NCBI GenBank assembly: GCA_905250075.1
Contig: CAJNOP010000023.1
Location: 1,872,452-1,936,451, forward strand
Reading direction: 5' to 3'
Length of the DNA stretch: 64,000 nucleotides
Origin: Rotaria sp. Silwood1
Lineage: Eukaryota; Rotifera; Eurotatoria; Philodinida; Philodinidae
The first letter of the stretch is position 1. Every line of letters begins with the position of its first letter. The notes below the pieces were generated by a model. It worked only from the letters and a program-made list of their open reading frames with translations. It had not been told where the DNA came from and ran no database searches. The position numbers were made by a program, and so were the translations under genes. Below are positions 57,201-64,000 of this stretch, in pieces.

Positions 57201-60200
57201 AGATTAGTAAAGTAAGTGCTACATTTAAGTATTACTAAGCATAAGTAATAGACATTTTACTACCAACAAATTGAATGACGATATTTCAACCGGAAATTTT
57301 CCGAGCTTCTATTAACAATTAGACTTGTCTATAAGGCAAAATCTCAGTTGGAAATATCATTATTCAGTTTGTTGGTATATTCCACGTCAGAAAGTTAAAC
57401 TCTAGTAAAATGCCTAAGGCAATCTATCTTTTTGAAGTTTTGCGTATCACACTAAACTCTCGCGTATGCACTAAATTCGAATTCAAAAGTGATCAATCAT
57501 TTGACAACGTTTTCTTATGAGAGGAATCGAAGCTTTTCGGTCACTCTTCAATTGTCCAATCTTACTTCGGAAAGAAACTCTGAACCAATATTCAGAAAAA
57601 TCGAAAAAGTCTGATTCTAACCGATATTGTCTTTCAACAGCCGAATAAAGGAATGAATATTTTATAGCAAAACTTTCGCATCATAGATTGCTATGAATTC
57701 ATAAAATTTCATAATATAAATAAAAAATCAACTCGTTATTTTCTCTAGAAAATGAAATATAAACCTTTAATATTTCGTAAATCAATTGATGCATGTTCAT
57801 GAATTCCAATACCAGTTCGAATAAAACGTAATGATGCATCTTTTGCAAGTCCTGAACATGCTACTAACTATACACAAAAAACAAATGAAAATTATTTTCA
57901 GAATTTCAACATTAAATTATTTTGCATCTAACTTGTCGATCTTGTCGTTCAAGATCAATAAGACACATATCAAGAATAGGTGCAAGATTTGTATACGATT
58001 CAAGTATTTCTAAATGACTACCATTTTGTGGCTCTGGAAGAAGCTAAATTATAATAGAAAAAATACTGAAAAATAATTTCAAAAAAAAAATGAATTTCAT
58101 ATACTCGAATAAGTTGACTATCACCAAAATTGGAACCAACAAAAGCAACACTATTATCTAAATAAATTATATATCCACTAATTGATATTTCACCAAGTAG
58201 ATTCAACTAAAAAAAATTACAAAACAAAACTAAATATTTTCTTTTTTTCTTTTAATATTACTTTTCGATCAGTAATTGTTGTTGATAAATTTCCATTATG
58301 TTTATCAGATTCAAGTATAAGTAAATAAAGTTTACCACAATCATCAGTTACTAAATATCGATGGCCATCATCAATTGGACAATAACTTATTAAAGATGTT
58401 GTTTCCTGAAACACAACAAGAGAAAATATCTAATAAATTTATACATCGATGTTTACTTCAAGTAAAGGTGATTCAATTTCTAATCTTTGTTCATTTTCTT
58501 TATATATTCCAATAGAATTTCGACCGATAACAATACAACTGAATTCATTTTGTCCAACTAACAAAACAAAAAATATAAATACTTAAAAATAGCAATAAAA
58601 ATTTGATTAAATAAATTTTACATGGGATAAGAAATGATGCTTCAGATTTTGTGATTTTTTCTTTCCAACTTAATCGAGATATTATGTGTTCTGTTATTTC
58701 AATTTCATATGTATGTAAATTATATTCTTCTGGTTCTTTACCAATAACGTAATATGATTCAGGTTTACACTATTTAATAATAAAAAAAAAGATATTATTT
58801 ATTGTAAAAAAAAAACAAAGAAAAGAAAAGAAAAATAAGTCATTAATGATTTACTGAATGTAAAATTATAAATGCCGGTCTTTGATGACCAGGTAAAAAT
58901 TGAATATCAATTATATTTTGTTCATCAATTCTAAATAAGAATTTTTTTTTTTTGTTTGGAATATAAAATTAGTTAAGAATTATTTACTTACTTAATATTA
59001 TAAGCTTCAAGATTTTTTGATGAAGACTCTTTAGACGATAAATCTTTTAGATAAATAAGTTTAATAACTCCTTCTAATATACGTAATAAGATAAGACCAT
59101 GTTTTGTGTCAATTGTACATAATGGCTGTCGAATGGAAGGTCGACCAGTATCCTGAAATATAATTTATTTGTAGAATTGTAGAAAAAAAGATCAAATGAT
59201 TTCGAATGTACATCTTCAGTTATCTATTAATCTTTTACAACAGAAGTTTTGTTTTTTTTGAAGAAGTTATAATATACATCATCATAATTCGATATTTTCA
59301 TTTCCCAAGTCGACACTTCTGTCTGGAATTATCCATACAGAATATCCAGGTATAAGAGAGAGAATGCGTCAAAACTGGAACGAACAATTCTTCCTACAAT
59401 TAGTGCTGACTGTAGCTCTGGATAGAAGGCCAACCTAATACAGAGTTCTTCTGCTCAATTTCTTTTCCTTCGCTAATAATACTGAGCTTGGAACACAGTG
59501 TCTTGTACATACATACCGAGTTAATCCCTCAGTCATGGCGACAAGCACAGATCTTTTGAAATTATCTTTGTTTTACTAATTATCTATTAGTTCTTAAGAC
59601 AAGATTATGTGAAACAGGTCATTAAAATACACATAAACTTTTCAAGTAATTCAATTTATTATTTTATTTACTTCATACTCTTGATATCAGCATCGGTAGC
59701 TCGATATGTACCGATATTTAAGTTGATTCAAAACTTTTTAGTTTTGAATTCTAACTGGTGAACAGAGTATAGCACTTTACACTAAATCGAAGATAAATTT
59801 GAAACTCTTGTACACCACCAACTATTTCCAGATTCAAAGATTTTGTTTTTATGTATTTTTAAACGAATTTATCTTGAAACCATGTCTGTTTTCATCCTAT
59901 CAGTTACAAACATTGTATAACTTAAAAACATCCTCAGTTGACACGTGTTTGATCACGTTACAAAATTATAGGATGTAACTATTCTTTCACACATCTTTAA
60001 TAAAAATATTGAAATCTACCTTTAATAAACCATGACATTTTGTTAATATTTCATATTGATCATTTTCTGTTTTTCGACAGTCTAATATCATTCCATGATA
60101 TTTATTCGTAAAAATAAATAAAACATCTTTGTTCATATTCTATTTTAAAGAAAAGAAAAGAAATAAATAGAAAATTATTATTAATTTTGGTATGTTTTTC

Positions 60201-60419
60201 TTTTACACTTAAACGAAAACATTTGAGTATATTAATTCGTCCATAAAGACAAACATCTTTGACTAATTTAAGACCTTCAGAACCAATAATATATATTTCA
60301 AAATGTGTATTTTTAGCAACAATTAAATTTAATTCAGTTGATGATGTAAAATAGCCTGTTGCAAGTGCTGTTACTTGTGTAGGTCGTTGAACTGTAACAA
60401 CATAATTTGTTGCTGCCAT
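51237..60419 (-). CDS. DDB1: DNA damage-binding protein 1 (CUL4 adaptor), 20 exons, 1158 aa
   Basis: Exons: 60419-60207, 60139-60020, 59152-58992, 58930-58855, 58769-58622, 58557-58457, 58405-58262, 58206-58105, 58043-57933, 57867-57765, 56056-55987, 55932-55824, 55775-55600, 55533-55370, 55123-54470, 53640-53378, 53311-53135, 53074-52879, 51691-51381, 51314-51237. All are GT-AG and in one frame. It is collinear with human DDB1 (1140 aa) as I recall it: [10 protein letters not shown] at the start, LLGEISI...[17 protein letters not shown]...[17 protein letters not shown]...[37 protein letters not shown], and [11 protein letters not shown] at the end. It is complete, with three beta-propellers and a C-terminal helical domain. 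DDB1 links CUL4-RBX1 to DCAF substrate receptors in nuclear DNA repair and protein turnover. ATG 60419 matches the conserved start better than 60428. Confidence 0.95.
53911..53984. repeat. Short inverted repeat in a DDB1 intron
   Basis: An arm with GTGTAGA...CCCATGGG at 53911-53933 is the imperfect inverted copy of CCCATGGGCTCTTGTCTACAC at about 53961-53984, in the intron between exons 15 and 16. It may be the relic of a small fold-back element. Confidence 0.4.
57261..57377. repeat. Inverted repeat (possible MITE) in the largest DDB1 intron
   Basis: TACCAACAAATTGAATGACG at 57261-57280, and the bases that follow, pair with the end of the element at 57346-57377, which reads as its near-perfect reverse complement. 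The whole is 117 bp. It is in the 1.7-kb intron between exons 10 and 11. Confidence 0.55.
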
Positions 60420-60664
60420 CTTATACAATGTATTACAATCTATTTAAATTGTTTCCTTAATTAATAAATAACAAATCTTATCATTCTGTACAAAAAAACT
60501 CAACAGCATTTCCTATGATTGGTAAACAGATCTTAACCAATGGAGAATATATATTAGATGCCACTGCTGTCAATGTTGCTTAGAAACGTTTTGAGATTAA
60601 ACGTTTATAATGGAATGTAACAAATTTTATTTTATTTCTTGTTAGAATCACAAGTTCAAAATAA
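60420..60664. promoter_or_regulatory. Bidirectional promoter of DDB1 (-) and RSPH14 (+)
   Basis: Only 245 bp separate the two start codons, so the promoters of both genes must share this interval or overlap. No clear TATA box was seen; CCAAT-like bases occur (ACCAATGGAG at about 60537). Confidence 0.6.
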
Positions 60665-63296
60665 ATGGCTTCAAGCACAATACCAACACATTATCCACAA
60701 CTTGTTGATCCAACACGAACACCACTTGCATTTCTTAGTCGTGCTGTTCCTCGTTTAGTAAGATCACTACATTTTGGACTGATTTTTCAAGGAATACAAT
60801 TGTACTGTTGTTAGATAGTTAATTGAAAGTTAATGAACTGTAAATCAATCGAAAATATATGTTTCATTATTCCCATAAGTCGAACCTCAGATTGTTTGAA
60901 TCGATATTTTACTATTTTGTATAGATGATTTTTAAAAATTAGTTAAAAAGCAGTAGACAATAATAAATTTTTCTAGATCATCTAATTCCAGACACATTTA
61001 ACAATTATGCTAAATACAACAGATATTTTACCAGTACTTAATAGCATTAATGAAAATTAGTTGCATAATGTTAATATATATCAAACGAGAAGAATCACTT
61101 AAGTTACGATAGTTACAGCTAGTAAGAAGGAAATGTAATGAAACATTGGATATTACTTCTTGTCCTTTATCAAAATCTTAGAAAAAAATCGATACTTCAT
61201 AAGGGAACGTTCCTGAATGTTTCATCACTTTTAGATTGAGACTAAGTTTTCAGACGATAGACACTGATGAGTAGTATGAATATCTATAAGAGTTCAGTTG
61301 TCTGAATGTTTGCTCTTTAGATATCAAACTTTCACTGATTTTCAAGCTTCGACTTGAAATGTTTTACAGATAAAGCTTCCAATGATATTAGTGTGTTGCA
61401 AAAGTTTGACGGATTTTTGTATCTCCGAATCGGAAATATGAACATTGAATATTTTCTTACAAAAGAAAGCAATGATCTATTGTCACTAAGAACTTTATTG
61501 GTGTGCAAAATTTCAAGTCGAAACTGAAAATTCTATCTTCAGGATAACCTTGATGCTACACAGTATAGGCTGTCGTCTGAATATAGTTTTGGTCAAAAAA
61601 GACAATCGACATATGTGGATGTTCCTTCGTCAGATATTTGCAATACTCAAGTTTTCTTTTAAATTGCTATAATAATCGACATTGCCATAGATAAAATCGA
61701 TTTCTGTAAAATCCAAACTTCATCATAGAAGATACTATGTCATTTAACCTATGATTTGTCCTTCGAAGAAAAATTTTTAAATCCGTCGAATATAATACTG
61801 TAGCCAACAAAAAAAAACTTTAGCTTACTTGAGAGTCTTGCTGAATAATTCTAAAATCTGTTTGTCTCACAGGACTATAATTTAAATATTCTATTCTTTT
61901 TTAGAATCGAGAACTTAAAAGTGAAGATCTTTTACTACGTCAACGTGCAGTACGATCATTATGTGATTATCTTCATGATCCAGAACATATATTACCATGT
62001 CTTAATGAAGGTTCTTTTTTGAAAGTTTTTTTCTTCAATTAAAATAATTCTTTATTGATTTTTTTTATATTTCAAGGTATTCCAGCTACATTACTTGAAT
62101 TACTCAAAGATAAGGATCAATTTTGTCGTTTAAAATCTGCTGAATGTTATTATGTTATTGCCAGTAAATAATATTCGAAAAAAATTCTTTTCTTTTTCTT
62201 TACGAAATATAAAATAATAGGTCATGCTATTGGTCGTCAAGCAATGCTTACTTGTAATGTAATTCCACGTTTAGCTGAATTATTTGATGACAAAGAACCA
62301 TCAGTTAGACGAAATGCTCATAAAGCTGTATCTATGTATAGTGAAGCACCACCTGGTATATATAGCTTTATATCATAAAACTATTAATAAGCTTTATGTT
62401 TTTTAGGTGCACAAAATCTTATTGAACTTCGTCTTGTTGATACACTTCTTAAGAAGTTGATTAGTGAACTTGATGAAATCAAAGTATGTTAATTTATATA
62501 ATAATAAAAAAATATTTTATTGTCATGTCTCTGATTTTATTAAATAGGAATTAATATTAAATACAATTCATTTTTGTTTAATGGTTGATGTTGAACAAGC
62601 ACTTACAGCTGATGCTATGTCAACATTAACATCATTACTTGATCACCCATCTGATAAAATAAAAACACTTGCAACATTAACAATATTTCATTTGAGGTTA
62701 AAAATTAATTAATAAAAAGTTTGATTTAATTGAATTTTTATTGATTTTAGTGTTTCACTTAAAGGTAAAGAACGTGCTGTAGAAATTGGTACAGTTGATC
62801 GATTAGTGGCTTTACTTGATTCAAATAATGATGCATTGAAAAGTAAAACAGCACTTGCTCTTTCAATGTATGTTGATATAATCAAATTTTAGATGGTTTT
62901 TAGTCTAATTCATATTATTTTTTTTCTAGTATTTGTATTATTACGCCAGGAAAATATTGTACAATTAGAGCTGGTGCGATACCAAAACTTTTAGCTATGC
63001 TTAAAAATGAATCGAGTGAATTAGTTGTCAATGCACTTAAAGTAAAAAATTATGATTTTTGGTTGCTATGACTAATAAGGATGTTTTTTTTTCGGCTTAG
63101 GTTATTGCATGTATTGCTGAAGCACCAGAAGGAAGACAACAATTACTTGAATCTGTTGATCAAGTAAATGAACTAATTTTGATATATTCACTATTTTTTT
63201 GTGTATTTTTAGATTGAACAATACAGTAATCATCGATTACCTAATTTAGCGAAACATGCACAAATTGCGGCGAAAGTTATCAAATGGAAGCCTTAA
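60665..63296 (+). CDS. RSPH14: Radial spoke head 14 homologue (armadillo repeats), 10 exons, 340 aa
   Basis: Exons: 60665-60757, 61905-62010, 62077-62163, 62221-62355, 62407-62483, 62548-62696, 62751-62867, 62930-63041, 63101-63163, 63213-63296. All are GT-AG, in frame, ending TAA. The protein is almost entirely armadillo/HEAT-like helical repeats. It follows human RSPH14 (RTDR1, ~348 aa) as I recall it: VDPTRTPLAF with RAVPRL, then ELKSEDLLLRQRAVRSLCDYLHDPE split over the first intron, ASHAIGR, IKELILNTI, IACIAEAPEGRQ, and the end AAKVIKWKP. RSPH14 is a ciliary axoneme protein linked to radial spokes, needed for motile cilia. Intron 1 is long (1147 nt); the others are about 50-100 nt. Confidence 0.9.
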
Positions 63297-64000
63297 AAAA
63301 TAAAACAATTTTCTTTTTATTTTATCCATTTGATTATTTTTTTTTCTTCTTCTTAATATATAATAAATCATATCATAAAATTCTATGATCACAGACTTTG
63401 TCATTCAATGCTATGTTAGCAATCGTTATAGGTTTTGAAGACAGAACAAATTCAAATTAATAAAGATAAAAATCTATCACATAGTAAATTCAATTTTGAA
63501 TTCATATTCACTAATGAAAACATTATTAAATACCAAAAACCTTTGATGAATTTTCTATAGTTTCGTCTTGAATGTATGCTGCAAAAAAAAATGCTTTTTC
63601 ACTCACTGTACCACCAAAATTCTAGTTAGGGACAGTGAGAATCTATTAGAATTGCCATATTCTTTTCCTTGTATGTTGATAATATAGTTTTCAATACAGG
63701 AACTCCTATGTTACACAGATTTTTCGTCTGTACAATTAAGCAATTCTAAATTTCCTATTTTAATTCAAATATGCTACAAGAAAATTGAATTAAATTCTTG
63801 ACTAAGATAAGAGCATAAATAGTATGTATAGCTAATCATGTTCTTCATTATTCACTTATCTTTCTATGTATAATAAAAAAACATATATAAAATTCGAAGA
63901 ACAAGTTCATTTAAATCAAAACATAATTATACTTAATTTCTTTGTACATGAAACACACCTAATATTTACTAAATCAATGAACAAAAAAAAATCATTCATA
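63297..64000. other. 3' flank of RSPH14
   Basis: AT-rich with several AATAAA-like signals (for example near 63360 and 63458). No further gene is recognisable before the window ends. Confidence 0.5.

Noticed and set aside
47309-60419. A ubiquitin gene cluster (OTU, DDB1, and the SOCS-box protein further upstream)
   Set aside because: The genes are unrelated in family and orientation and are interspersed with a GST-like and a zinc-finger gene; animal genomes rarely cluster by pathway, so this is most likely chance.

Overview
The window looks like nuclear DNA of a small-genome aquatic invertebrate, most likely a bdelloid rotifer (inference; no marker proves it). The sequence is very AT-rich. 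Genes are packed on both strands and carry many tiny GT-AG introns of about 40-100 nt. Products are animal-type: DDB1, RSPH14, a mixed-lineage kinase, a SOCS-box ankyrin protein, and a C12orf56-type protein. Families I associate with rotifers also appear: KY-type transglutaminase-like proteins, a TMEM272-like membrane protein, and chitin-binding/EGF secreted proteins. There are two runs of N: 23479-23488 and 42720-43643.

Layout. 1-8.7 kb is gene-poor and holds a 448-bp hAT-type MITE with an 8-bp target duplication. 8.7-13.8 kb (+) is a 12-exon C12orf56 homologue. 14-16.8 kb (-) is an intronless KY/transglutaminase-like protein with tandem Ig-like repeats. 16.8-22.2 kb is repeat and relic territory, including a MULE transposase tail between inverted repeats. 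22.2-23.1 kb (+) is a TMEM272-like four-pass protein. 23.36-23.48 kb (-) is the tail of a second KY-type gene cut by a gap. 23.8-30.9 kb (+) is a mixed-lineage kinase (MAP3K) with a fold-back element in its last intron. 32.3-33.6 kb (+) is an ankyrin/SOCS-box protein. 35.9-37.8 kb holds two divergent glycine-zipper paralogues. 39-46.7 kb (-) is one very unusual gene: a signal peptide, chitin-binding and EGF domains, then a long Gln-rich tail built from about 36 visible tiny phase-1 exons. 47.3-48.1 kb (+) is an OTU protease. 48.9-49.1 kb (+) is a small DnaJ-type zinc-finger protein. 49.2-50.6 kb (-) is a GST-fold protein with a His/Pro tail. 51.2-60.4 kb (-) is complete DDB1 (20 exons). 60.7-63.3 kb (+) is RSPH14 (10 exons), divergent from DDB1.

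The genes do not form one pathway. Several touch ubiquitin biology (DDB1 for CUL4, a SOCS-box protein for CUL5, an OTU deubiquitinase), but this is probably chance clustering. RSPH14 fits an animal with motile cilia. All exon structures were worked out by eye from reading-frame continuity, splice dinucleotides and remembered family sequences. No alignment or transcript was available.
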